A stretch of DNA of 64,000 nucleotides. Source: Aphelocoma coerulescens. Taxonomy: Eukaryota; Chordata; Aves; Passeriformes; Corvidae. Positions 1-11,000 of the stretch are shown here, one piece after another. The notes beneath the pieces are model-generated. The model was not told where the DNA came from and did not search any database. It worked only from the letters and a program-made list of their open reading frames with translations. The DNA lies in contig NC_091014.1 of the NCBI RefSeq assembly GCF_041296385.1, positions 21,489,578 through 21,553,577 of the forward strand, given 5' to 3'. The position numbers were made by a program, and so were the translations under genes. Each line of letters begins with the position of its first letter. Positions within the stretch are counted from its first letter, which is position 1.

Positions 1-8
1 TGGTCTGG

Positions 9-1070
9 TTATTGGGTTTGCATGGCCAGGCTTTGGTAGCAGCAGGGCTACAGTGGTGGTTTCTGTGAGAAGCTGCCAGATGCTTCCTTCATTTCTGGGA
101 GAGCCAATCCCCGGGAGCTCCAAAGATGAACATGCTGCTGGCCAAGGCTGGACCAGTTAGAAATGGTGACAATGCCTGAGTGGTAACAGATTTAAGAAAA
201 ATTTTAAAATGTTATTGCACAGTTGTAATTGCAGCCAGAGAAGAGTGAAGTGAAAACATGTGAGGAACAACTCTGCACACACCAAGGTCAATAGAGAAGG
301 AGGGGGACAAGGTGCTCCAGGCACCAGAGCTGAGATTCCTCTACAGCCCATGGTGCAGACACGGAGAGGCAGCTGTGCCCCTGCAGCCCATGATGTCCAC
401 AGGTTTGCAGAGATCCACCTGCAGCCTGTGGAGGAGCCCCACATCAGAGCAGGTGGATGCCTAGAGGAGGCTAAGGTCCTGTGGGAGACCTGTGGAGAGA
501 GGCCCCCACCCTAGAGCAGCCTGTCCTTGAAGGACTGCACCTTGTGGAAGAGTGACCCATGCTGCAGCAGTTTGAGGGGTGCTGTTCCCTGTGGGAAGGA
601 CTCGCATTACTGCAGGGCGCTGCTGCTCATGTGATGGAGCCACACAGGAGAAGTTCACGGGAAACTGTCTCCCATGGGAGGGTCCCACGGTGCAGCAGGG
701 GAATGACTCCTCTCTGAGCAGCAGGAGAAACAAAGTGGGATGAACAGACCATAACTCCCATTCCCGTCTCGCTGTGCTGCCAGGGGGAGAAGATAGAGCT
801 GGAAAGGAGGGAGGGACGAAGAGAAGGTGTTTTAAAGGTCTCATTTTACTTCTCATTATCCTGCTCTGATTTCGTTAGTAATACATTCAATTAATATCTC
901 TAATTCAAGCCTGTTTTACCTGTGATAGTAATTGATGAGTGATCTCTCCTGGTCCTTATCTCAACCCACGAACCCTTTGTTATAGTTTCTCTCCCCTGTC
1001 CAGCTGTGGAGGGGAGTGAGAGAAAAGCTTTGGTGGGTGTCTGGTATCCAGCCAGTGTCAACCCACTACA
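9..1070 (+). mobile_element. Solo LTR, avian ERVL-like, about 1.06 kb
   Basis: The element starts with a TTGGGTTTGCATGGCC-type 5' end and finishes with GTCAACCCACTACA, the 3' end I know from a long bird ERV LTR family. Its middle (about 300-720) is GC-richer and made of degenerate repeats around 'ACC..ATGCTGCAGCAG' and 'GAAGGACTGCACC..GTGGAAG'. The 3' part (about 840-1000) is the T-rich polyadenylation and U5 region, where the expected AATAAA is altered (AATACA near 882). TCTGG at 4-8 and CCTGG at 1071-1075 look like a 5-bp target duplication with one mismatch, which fits ERVL-type integration. It is the same family as 28926-29956 and related to 60497-61237. No gag or pol follows, so it is a solo LTR. 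The frames of up to 131 codons inside it are by-products of the repeats. Family assignment is from memory; the start is good to a few bases. Confidence 0.82.
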
Positions 1071-1535
1071 CCTGGCTGGGAATGGGCATATTTCTGGCTA
1101 GTATATACATTGGTTCCTAATGACTATATTTCTAATGGTGATAGCTATGGGTGTAAACCATCTGGAAAAAATGAAAAAAAATCTTATCCCTAATAACTGA
1201 TTTTTAAGACAGAAAAACACGACTCCTCCCACATCCATGTATTGTGAGAGATGACTATGAGAAACTTCCTGTAAATTTCAATGTGTCCTTAGCAAAGTTT
1301 TGTTATAGGAGGATTAAATTTTCCATTTATTGGCCTTCAGCTTTCTTGTGTGTTCTTGTTTGTCCTCCTTCAGGAAGAGTTTTGATACACTTTTTTGTTC
1401 AGACAGGCAAGGTACACCTGCCCACTGAATGCCCTTCCTGCCCTGCTCACCAGGACCATCCATCAGCTGATCTGAGACACTTGGGGCAGTACAAAGTTGG
1501 TATGCCACAGTATGAACCTCATGGTTCTTCACTTA
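1071..1535. repeat. Old duplicated segment, copy 1 (family unknown)
   Basis: This stretch aligns by eye with 4569-5012 in the same orientation. Matching landmarks in order are CTGGCTA (1094 / 4594), a purine run followed by TATCCCTAA (1185 / 4685), ATAGGAGGATTA (1306 / 4782), GGCCTTCAGCTTTCTTGTG (1332 / 4808), TTTTGATAC (1379 / 4859), CCCTGC(C/T)CAC near 1440 / 4931, and ATCAG(C/T)TGATCTG near 1462 / 4953. Similarity fades after about 1535. It could be an undescribed low-copy interspersed repeat or a local duplication. I saw no terminal repeats and no poly(A). On the minus strand both copies keep a short readable stretch (QL.T.P...DQLM.G), which may be chance. The retroviral LTR at 9-1070 lies in the left part of this copy and is absent from copy 2. 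Confidence 0.65.
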
Positions 1536-1790
1536 CAATCTGTGTTGTGAGGCAGATACAGGAGCTCATTTCCTTTAGATTCTTACTTTAGCTGATTAAC
1601 TAATCTCATTTCCAAATTAAATATATGACAAGGTGCATGCTGTAGCAATCTAACTGCAGAACTAAAGAAACACCAGAAAATCCTCATTATTCAGTACTTT
1701 GTTTCACATTCTCACACATTAAAGTCTACTTTTCCATAAATAGTTTTTCTGCCTTTCATTATCAGTAATTCAATGCCCAAGACAGTTATT
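1536..1790. other. Unannotated AT-rich sequence
   Basis: I see no gene, repeat family or regulatory signal here. Confidence 0.5.
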
Positions 1791-1850
1791 TATAGAATTT
1801 TGGAATGTTTTGAGTTTGAAGGAGCCTCTAAAGATCATCTGGTTTCAACC
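1791..1850 (-). mobile_element. CR1 LINE 3'-end stub, minus strand
   Basis: The stretch reads TATAGAATTTTGGAATG, then 'GAAGGAGCCTCTAAAGATCATCTGG' in broken form, which matches the inverted 3' end of avian CR1 ('..TTGGAAGGGACCTCTAAAGATCATCTAGTCCAAC'). Only about 60 bp can be recognised and it carries many changes, so it is an old, severely 5'-truncated copy. Confidence 0.6.
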
Positions 1851-2412
1851 CTTGTGAGATAAGGATCGGGGTCTGAGTCTAGATCAGAGAAAGAACAAGT
1901 TTTAGACTGAGGATATATATTATCTGTTGATGGCAAGCAATTTTAAGAAGAGTATTTTTTCTATTTTCTCTCAGTTTTGTCTCCTCTTTCTTGTAGTAGG
2001 AGTTGATGCCCAAGCAGCGGGGCACATTTTTTAACATGACTTCCCTGTAAAATAGACTTCTGAAAAGATTAATCTTAAAAGCATAATTTACCCTGCTCTC
2101 CCTCCAACCTTACCCTGGATCTGCTGTAATAATACTATATAAGTCCAGCCTGATTTTCCAGGTCCATGACTAGCAAGGCCAAAGTCCTTCTAGCAAACCC
2201 ACCCAGCCATCATTTTACCTATAAACTGAACACATATTGGAACTGAATGCAGAGAATTCAATGATGGACAGTAGCTGCAGGTTTCTACAATGTTGTTTCA
2301 CAAAATCATTTTACTGTCTACCACATCTGAAATAGTTTTTGCTTTAACAGCGTAATTTAAAACTTGCTTGAGATGCATCAAGCGAATAATAGTCTGGCAG
2401 CCAAAATATGCC
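1851..2412. other. Unannotated AT-rich sequence
   Basis: No open frame of note and no repeat that I recognise. The short frames across 2344-2562 run into the LTR at 2419 and are not genes. Confidence 0.5.
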
Positions 2413-2418
2413 AAAGGT
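2413..2418. repeat. Target site duplication, left copy (AAAGGT)
   Basis: AAAGGT directly precedes the LTR at 2419-2702 and is repeated without change at 2703-2708. A 6-bp duplication is usual for class II (ERVK-like, alpha/beta-retrovirus-like) integration. Confidence 0.85.
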
Positions 2419-2702
2419 TGTTACAGCGCAGATACTGCAACACGATGTATCAGACAACGAGGCCCATGGAAAAGAAATATCTATGGACAGACTCTTGCTA
2501 GATGTTTCAGAGATGTTTATTTCCCCAGCCGCATGGCCGGGCTCTGCTGAGGAACTGCTCAATCACAGGACCCGAGGGTCCTTGCCCACGCAGGGGAACA
2601 CAAACCAACCCATGGGGAACGAGGCTGAGCAGGAGCAGGGAAACCCCTGCGTCCCCCAGGGCCCCTCTCCCAGGGCTACATGGCAGGGGGAGGGCCCCAA
2701 CA
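2419..2702 (-). mobile_element. Short solo LTR, class II (ERVK-like), minus strand, 284 bp
   Basis: On the plus strand it starts TGTTACAGCGCAG and ends GGGCCCCAACA, so the minus-strand LTR runs TGTTGGGGCCC...CTGTAACA with proper TG/CA ends. On the minus strand a GC-rich U3 is followed by AATAAA (plus-strand TTTATT at 2516-2521), then an R/U5 of about 100 bp. The element is flanked by the identical hexamer AAAGGT on both sides, which fixes its ends exactly. The short length and the clean duplication suggest a fairly recent integration followed by LTR-LTR recombination. I know closely similar LTRs from songbird sequence; that placement is from memory. The overlapping short frames at 2344-2801 on both strands are not genes. 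Confidence 0.88.
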
Positions 2703-2708
2703 AAAGGT
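2703..2708. repeat. Target site duplication, right copy (AAAGGT)
   Basis: Identical to 2413-2418; marks the right edge of the LTR. Confidence 0.85.
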
Positions 2709-4568
2709 ATTAAAATTACATTAAACAGAGATTTGCAGAAAGCTCTGGACTGTAAAATCTTTCTGATTAAAGTGTGGTTCTGGGCTGAAAAGCCTGTATG
2801 AGAAAATGAAATACAGCACCTTCTTGATGTTTACTCTAGAGATTTAGAATTTTCACTGTAGCCTTGTTCTTGTTTCTGCTGCAAAGCTTTCTCAGGTACA
2901 GAGGAGTTATTTGGTTTCCTTTGCATTCCTTTACCCTATTATTAATTCAGTGTTAAATGCAGGGATTGTTCTGTCATCTGAATTTTTGTTGGTGCTTGTG
3001 TGTACTATTTACAAATATTATGTACTTATTAGCACCTTGGTTAGGTGCTAATGTTCAAGGATTAGGATTAATTGTTCCAGTCTCTGCCTAGGAGACATCA
3101 GATTTAAACAGACAATACAGACATGGGGAAATCAGAAATAAAGAAAATGGAACCATTTCCCTAATACCTGGCAAGTGGGCACAAAAGGGGTAGAGTAAGA
3201 ATAACAATCAGGACCTCTGACTCCAGCTTCAACACTCATCTAGTAAAAAATACTATCTTCTGAGGATATTTAACAAGAAATAGTCCCTGGCCAAAACAGT
3301 TACAATCTAAGCACAATATGAAAGAAAACTTGGAGGCTGGAAGGAAACACTAAGGCTGCAGTGTTATGCATAGACTAGCAGTTTGCTCAGGGTGGTCTTT
3401 CCTGCTGCATCCTATAATCTTATTCTTTTCATTTTCCCATCCTGTTCTCATATTCTGTCCACCTGATGGCACAGTCTCTCCCACTCATTCGGGATCTTCT
3501 CACTTACCAGGAGGGCAACACAGTCTGCCAGGAGGGCAGAGCTCTGTTTTCCATGGACACCTTCCAGGCAGGAGGGTGAATGAACTGCCTCACTGAGAGG
3601 CAGAGATGGTGCAAGAGACGTGGGTACTCTATACCATCAGTAGAAGAGCCTAGAAAGATGAGCGGCTGGAAGCGGTTAGAGAAACTCTGTCTTCCCTGTC
3701 AAACAGCACCCAAATGATGACATTAATTAATTTTTACTTCTCCAATATTACTATTATTAATGAAGATTGCTATTGCAACTACTCAGGAGAGCAATGAGAA
3801 CGCCCAGCAGTCCCTCCCAACATCTATCATCAGTCTTGCAGAAATCCCCTTCTTGCTAAGAACTGTCACTGCTAGTGATGTTGTGAGCAAGAAAAATACC
3901 AGACTTTACTTTCCAATCCCAGGTGTGCTTTGTAGAGATGCAAGTTCATTAAATCACCTTGTGAAAGGAGCCTGTTTGATTCCAAAGTCATTCATATATG
4001 CTGTCATTAAACCCTAAAGTATGATTGGTATAATTTTTCAAAATTTAGTATTTCTGTAGATATCTGCATCTACTATGAAGTATTCCGGTCAGAGGGAAAC
4101 TCATGCTCAAAGAAATGGATGTTTACTAGTTTGGATAATTATCAGTGTTGCCATTATGCTCAGATTTAACTTGTTGCTTGAGAATGTAAGAGTGAAAACT
4201 GTCCTGCTTAGAAAGCAACTAAGAAACTTTATTGAAGTGACAAACGGCGACAGCTAAGGAAATAGGCTTTTATGCACAGGGAAACAAGCGTTAAAGTCAA
4301 AACCACACAAGGCTTATTAAAATCGTGTTGAGTGTTGGCAGTGAATAAGTGCAGATGGCTTTCTGAAAGCAGCTTCCTGATGGTTAAAAGAATAGGAAAT
4401 AAAAACAAAACAAAAAACAATTAACAAATTTCCCTCATTGTTGAGGTAGAGATGGGGGAAGATGGACAAAAGAAATTACTGAGTGTCAGGGCAAATTTGC
4501 TAGTTGGCAATGATGTTGGTTAAAAATTAAGTAGGTGAATGCACATTTACAAGTTCTCAGCTGTCAGC
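2709..4568. other. Unannotated sequence, no gene seen
   Basis: The stretch is mostly AT-rich. A slightly GC-richer patch at 3470-3600 contains short imperfect repeats of CCAGGAGGGCA-type words (3510, 3528) and an open frame of 76 codons (3366-3596, plus) with no recognisable domain. A second unremarkable frame lies at 3760-4017. I see no splice or promoter signals good enough to report. Confidence 0.5.
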
Positions 4569-5012
4569 TGCCAAGAATGAAAGTCTCACATCTGGCTAAT
4601 AAAATGGATTTGTTCTTGATTGCTCAGTTTCCAGTGGTGTTAACTAAAGATGCAAAATTCTAGAAGAAACAAAAAAAAGGTCCTATCCCTAAGGACTCTT
4701 TTCTGTAACACAGAGAAACATGTATCCTCTTATGCCTATGCCATATCCCTTGGTATTTCTCTGTACATTTCAGTTCATCCATAGGAGGATTAGAGTACCT
4801 GTATAGAGGCCTTCAGCTTTCTTGTGTTTTGGTTCTTGTCCCTATCCTCCAGGGAGATTTTTGATACCCTCTATTGCCCCAGCCAGTGAGGAGCATACTG
4901 TTCATGTACCTGCTGAAGGTCCTTGCTGCCCTGCCCACCTGCCACCTTCCATCAGTTGATCTGTGATACCTGGAACAGTAGAAAGCTGACATGCTCTGGT
5001 TACCATGTGGCT
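4569..5012. repeat. Old duplicated segment, copy 2 (family unknown)
   Basis: Direct-orientation partner of 1071-1535, about 3.5 kb away, sharing the ordered landmarks listed there. By eye roughly two thirds to three quarters of positions agree, with small gaps. After about 5012 the two copies diverge: copy 2 goes into a purine-rich stretch (5030-5130). The minus-strand frames at 4813-5244 and 4902-5147 span this copy; copy 1 has frame breaks in the same place and I do not regard them as coding. Confidence 0.65.
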
Positions 5013-8000
5013 TCCAGATAAAGTTGTGGGGCAAGACAAGTCTGGGAGGATAAGGAGCACAGGGTTGAGGAGGTAGGGTAAAGGATGGAAAGAGAAGGAA
5101 AAAAGGACTGAGATTCTGAGAAGGTGCAGAAGAGTACGAGAGATCAAGATTGTAACACTGGGGTGAAGGTCCTGGCTTAAAACTGAAGGATGTGTGGTAA
5201 AGAACTAGATATAGATGACATTGTCTATCAGGGGTTTTTGACAATTCCTATTCCAATTTATAATTCTTAGTGGTATAACATTTAAAAGCTTGTGGCAGGT
5301 CATCTGATTCTTCTTTCAGTTAAATGAAATAGCTCCCCTCCCTTCCCCAGTCCTGGCATATTCTTTATTCTTTTGTGCCCAAACAGTTCACTCTGACAGC
5401 CTATTTATCACTCCTGAGACTCTGAAATCAGGGTATTGCAAATCCCAGAGTTGTCAGTAAACTCACTCATGTATCTATGAACTACTTTTTGTTTCCTCTC
5501 ACAGGCTCAGGCATTCACTATTGACTTAATACCATTTTGACAGTACTTTTTAGTGAGGTTAGAAGTTGAACAGTTTTACTGCTGTTGGGACGCAGCCAAT
5601 GATGCTTCCACCTCAGCTGGGAGATAAAAAAACCCAGAAAGTATAATAAATGTGTTTTTACTTCATTTTTCTATGTCAATCACAGCTGTTACATTTACAG
5701 AATAGCACAAGGCCACACAATCTTCTGGACCACATGTGGCTCACAAAGAGCTCCAGTATGACTCCCAGGCTGGGGATGCATTTCATAACCAAAGGGTATA
5801 CTCATGTAATCTCTGTCTCAGGCACCAAGAGAATTAAAGGAACTGCTGAAACTGAGATAGAAGATTGCCCTGAGACTCACTTCTGTGTCCAACCCAGGTA
5901 AATCTTGGAATGGAAAAGTGGAAAATGTGACTACTCCATGTATGTGAGGTATATTATATGGCTGTTGGTATGTACTTTGATAAAGTTCAGTATGAAACTT
6001 TAGTAAAATTTTTACTGTGTAGCTCACAAGTTCAGGGAAGTTTGTAGTTGCAGCTTGGATGGGTGCAGCAGTTGAGGTGCAAACATGCTTTACAGGGAGT
6101 CCAGGGCAGCAGTGCAGAGTTTATCTTGATTTTGGCCTGGATTCATCCTTCCTGGCTTATGACTTATTAAGTAAACAAGATTTTTTTCTACCTTACCCAC
6201 TTGCTGGAGAAAGGTCGGGAAATTTAGGGGGCTGTGGAGTTCATTTATGTGCTGAATTACCATATGACTTGTTGCTTAATGAGGTGACTATAGATACAAG
6301 CCCAGATATGAAGCATGACAGCATTAAGGGGACAATTTTACCTTTAATTATTAGACATCTTTAGTTATGAAGAATGCTGTGATAAAAACCAGTGAAAGTA
6401 AAGACTTTAGCTTGTCAAGGAAGCATTGAGTATACCACGTCTCTCACAATATAACACGAATAATAGATAGGTTTCTTGTAACATGTTGACCATCAAAGGT
6501 GTAATTAGTAAACATTACTAGCTTCAGGGTGATCTTTCACAGTCCCACTTCTGAGCTAGAAATTGTTGATGTGACACTCAGCCACTTCAGTAAAGCTGGA
6601 TAAGCCATTGAGGCTGTACGGATCAGTGTGCATGTAGAAAGAGGAAAGAAATAAGACCCTCACAGGCTCTTAGGTCTCCATTCTTTTCTCCACATTACAG
6701 TACTTTTACACCCAGTTAGTTCATTTGCATGAAATTAATTTCTGTACACAATCTGGAAGGTCAGTGATTTGACGATCTTGGAAGGCAAGGAATGTGCTGT
6801 TAGCAGATGCAGGTGGATGGGGAAAAGATTGGCCTGAGAATCTCCAAAAAGTCCTGATGAGCAGAGGAGATCCTTCTGCAAGATGTTGGAAGCTAAAGAA
6901 ACTGTGTCAGAGTGCCCAACTGTCAAGACACCCTTAGCACAAAAGGCTGCACTGAGTAAAGGAGAGTAATGAATGAACCTCAGCATGCTCGCTGTCAAAC
7001 TCCAGGTAGTCATAAGACCAGGGAGTACCCAGAGAATGCCAGGAAGAGTCAAAGGGCAGGAGGAATGGCAGACAAATGAGACCACACAACAGCAGTGTAA
7101 ATCAGAGAGGTAAGTGAGGGCTTCCCTGCCTGGTACCATATCTATCAGTCACTTCAGGTGGCATATGAACTTCCCTGGTGTCAATGTTTTTTAAGGTCTG
7201 ACCCCCATTTGGCCTTTTCTGAAGCTGCCTTTTAGGGAGGAGTGGGACTGTGACAGCTGCCCACCCGCATTCAGACACTGGTGAGAGTCTAGGGCACAGA
7301 ACTGGAAGGATACTTTGGAAGTATCCAGCTACAGACCAACAGGTGGGCCAGGTAAATACTAAGGAGACTGTAGCTTTGTGAACACGGCCTTATACAGCAC
7401 AGGAGAGGTGAATAATGTGATATAGTTGTATCAACACAACTTTGTATCCTTGTTTTTCACATTAGGCCCTCCAGTCTCATTCACTCTCAATTTATTACCC
7501 ACTGTTCCCAAACTAGTGTTTATTACATTTTCCTTTTCCTTGTGATAAAGCTCTGTGGTTTAACACTTTGGATGAAGTGTGCAAGAGATGTCAGATATAG
7601 TTCAAGAGTCCTTAGACCTTGATGCTGTTTTGTAGATTTGTGTGTGAGAATTGAAGCTTGTTTTGCCTCAGTTTTGAGAAGCCCCTACTCTCAGGAAGTA
7701 ATTCTTTTCCCTGCTTAGCAGTTTCTTGCAGAAGAATTACATAAACATGCCTTGAGAATCTGCCAGGTGTAATGTCTCTTTTGTTATGCTTCTTGAGATA
7801 ACAGAATTAAGCAGGACTATCATAACCTTCTTACTTAATATTCTATTACACGTCATAAAAACAATACCACCTTGGATGTAACAAGAACAACAACTTTTGA
7901 ATTTTATTAGGTTGTTTGGCAGCTAAGGAGCCAACAACTCTCCCTAGATTTTAGATGCAGTGCTTGAAGATAATCTAGGTGAATATCCTTTACGATTTGC

Positions 8001-11000
8001 CAGAAGGGGCAGAATAGGTGCTATGGAGCAATGACGAGAATGGGTAGCTTAATCATTAGCTACTACAGTTCACATCTGGTTTAGGTACATAACCTGAAGT
8101 CACGGCAGTTTAAGTTAATTCACTGGTTGTGAACTTCAGCAGTTAAAATATCTGATTCATGATACCTGGTGGATTATGCTATAACAGCTACTGCTCCAGC
8201 TTTGGAGGGAGGTCACCTCTCTAGTCTACTGAAGCTAGATGTGACAGAGAAAATGAATCAAAGCTGTAAGGCATTTTCCTCTGATTTGGGGAGAGTTTTT
8301 TTAAAAGGCTTTCTATCATACGATAAGCCTTGTGCATACCTTGCAGGCAGTTTGATGTTCCATTCAGTATCAGCCACTCAGCATTCAGTGTTCCTTTTGC
8401 ATCCTGCTGATCAAATCTGAGTGTCATAAAAGTTTCATCCAACTCCACATAGGTGTATATGGCTTACATTCCTAGGGAATGAAAGTGCCGGTGGCTTTCA
8501 CACATGCTAGTCTACCTTGTTGAGTTTCATCATTGCTCAAAACATGTGACTTACTTCTAAACACATAGTTTATTCAAAGAAAATTGTCAGATTTAGTTGA
8601 AGTATACTTGCTGGTGGTTTTTGGTCTTGGTATGCATGTTACATTTTCCACTACTGATATCTGTACTAATTAACATACATTCAAATAACTAAGACAACAA
8701 GCTCTAAGGTGAATGTATCTCTTGATATCAAACATGCATCTGTGCTGACTGGATCACTAGAATACAGATGCTTTCCTCACAAAATCAACTTCCCATTCTC
8801 TTCCTTGTTCGCAGCATTCTAATTCAGTCTTACTACTTTTAATCACTAACTTTCTTTTGCCACATAGAATTTCCATTTCTAGATAAATCTTAGAAATATC
8901 ATGGCATGTGTGATCTGAATGTCTGATTTTTTGTACACATTGGATATCTCCATTATGTCCACATTTCTCAAAGACTGATAGTGTATATCTTCTGGCTCCT
9001 CTGAAAAAAACCCAACTACTTGCATTTGTTAATTTTTATTGCATAATTTGCTCTGAGACTTTCTTGCTGAAACTGAAATATGTATGGCTGTTTAGGTCTT
9101 CCTGTGTTTTTGTAATGCACAAGCACCTGCCAGGTTGCTTTTATTCTTTGCTTCAGGCCAGAGTGCCTGGGAGGACAATACAGTTCATCTAACCTAATCC
9201 TTGGAGTAACTCATCCAGGTTCTTTTAAAGTCAGTTTTAAGAAAAACATTTCCAATGTATGATTCATTTCGTCCTAATATAGATATCCAAAATAGGTCAA
9301 GTGTATGCATTCTAGAAATGCCTGAAGTTAGAAAAGCTGAATCTCTTCTCAAGTGTCCCAAGAACTGCAGTCAACTGCAATTCTGCCAGAGAGATTTCTA
9401 TTTATTTCCCTGGTGTTGTTGATCATAACACTGGGTGTTATTTCTATCTGTGGCAAATTCCTCAAAGTTGGCTCCACAGTAATACACTGGAATGCTATGC
9501 ATCTATTTGGATTTCCACAAATTTCAACAGTCCCTTCTGGTGGTTAAACTGATATTCTTCCTTTGTAAATTGATTCCTAATCGTGCTCCCAAGCATCTAT
9601 AACTATTCAGTGCTATGCAATATTAAGCAATGTACCATTCACTTCTGTAATTCTTGGCTTTGGCAACAATAGTGCAGAGCAGGTCATGTTTAATTTAGCT
9701 GAAAGCACATGAGAGCAATGTTTAAGTATATGCAAATATGCAGTTCAAGTAAGAGCAGTTTAGCCAACTCTAGCAGTAACATCTCCTTTTCCCGTTCACT
9801 TCATTATTTCTATATATTTTTTCTCACAACAGAATGACAGGTATGAGACAGCAGTGAGGTTGCTAAATTGTTCTTAACTATTTCCAAATAAATTATGTCC
9901 AGGAGATATCCTAGCCTTCATACAGAACTTGCTACAAGAATGCTGCAGTATACTGCCAGGATTTATTTTCTGTTTTCTTTATGTATCTAGTGTATTAATT
10001 ACTTGTTCCCCATATAGTTTAAATATGTTCATTAATTAATTGATTTCAGTGGGGCTTTCTGTATCTGCAATATTAAGTGTTCCTCTTCTCCTTGGGCTCT
10101 GTCTCCCTGGTGTAGGCTGTTTTAAATCAGTGCAGCCATGGCCTGTGATAGTCCAGACAAGGAACTCCCATTGGGAGCTGCATCAGAATACTGCCAGTTT
10201 CCCCTTCCCTGGACTACTCTGGTGAATGTACAACCACATTCAGACAGTCTGTGGACGATACTTGTATCTCTGTGATAAAGCACTGACTCACCTTACTAAC
10301 ACTGTGATGACTCTTGGGCTGTAACCCAACTTACTACCAACTGAATGGTACACCCTTTTTCAGGGAGGAACACAAGAAATGCTCCCTGTTTCCCCAGACC
10401 CCACTGAATGGCTCAAGAATCTTGGACTAAATTTATAATTCTGCTTACAATTTGCAATATCCAAGTGATGGTGCATATAATTTTAATTAGCCTTTGTTGT
10501 TTGCTGTTCCATTTTGAAATCTGTAATGCTGTGGAAGTCTTTGTAACCTGCTGGCATATTCACTGATGCCCCATTGCCTATTCATTATTTAGTTTTTGGT
10601 TTGCTGTGTGCTTCTGCCTTGTCTTTGCATTTCTGATAGAGCATTCAGGCATTATTTTTCCTCCGCTGATAGTGTGCTCTCTCACCAAACCTTTCCCAAA
10701 AGTATTTTTCCTATATTTAATCATACAGCCGCTGCCATCCTCTCTTTCTCTTTTTGTGTATTTGTACTACAGACAGCAATACCAAAACAATGCTTACTAT
10801 TCATGATGCAGTGGTGTGTGGCATCGAGCAAGAGCTGCTTCATGTTTTGTAGGTATATGGTCACAGTTTGATAACTCTGGGCAAACATTTAGATCCCTTG
10901 TGTAGTTCTGACAGGGGAAGGTGGGGAGTTTTTGCTTCTCCTTTGTAAAAGAAAAGTCTTATTTACAGTATCTTCAGATTCTTTCCCTTATTAAGGTAAT

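Noticed and set aside
4813..5244. 143-codon minus-strand frame in the duplicated segment
   Set aside because: The homologous copy at 1071-1535 does not keep the frame; only a short stretch of similar residues is shared.
6735..7139. 134-codon minus-strand frame
   Set aside because: No domain, signal or splice context. In 64 kb of AT-rich DNA read in six frames one or two stop-free runs of this length are expected by chance (rough estimate).
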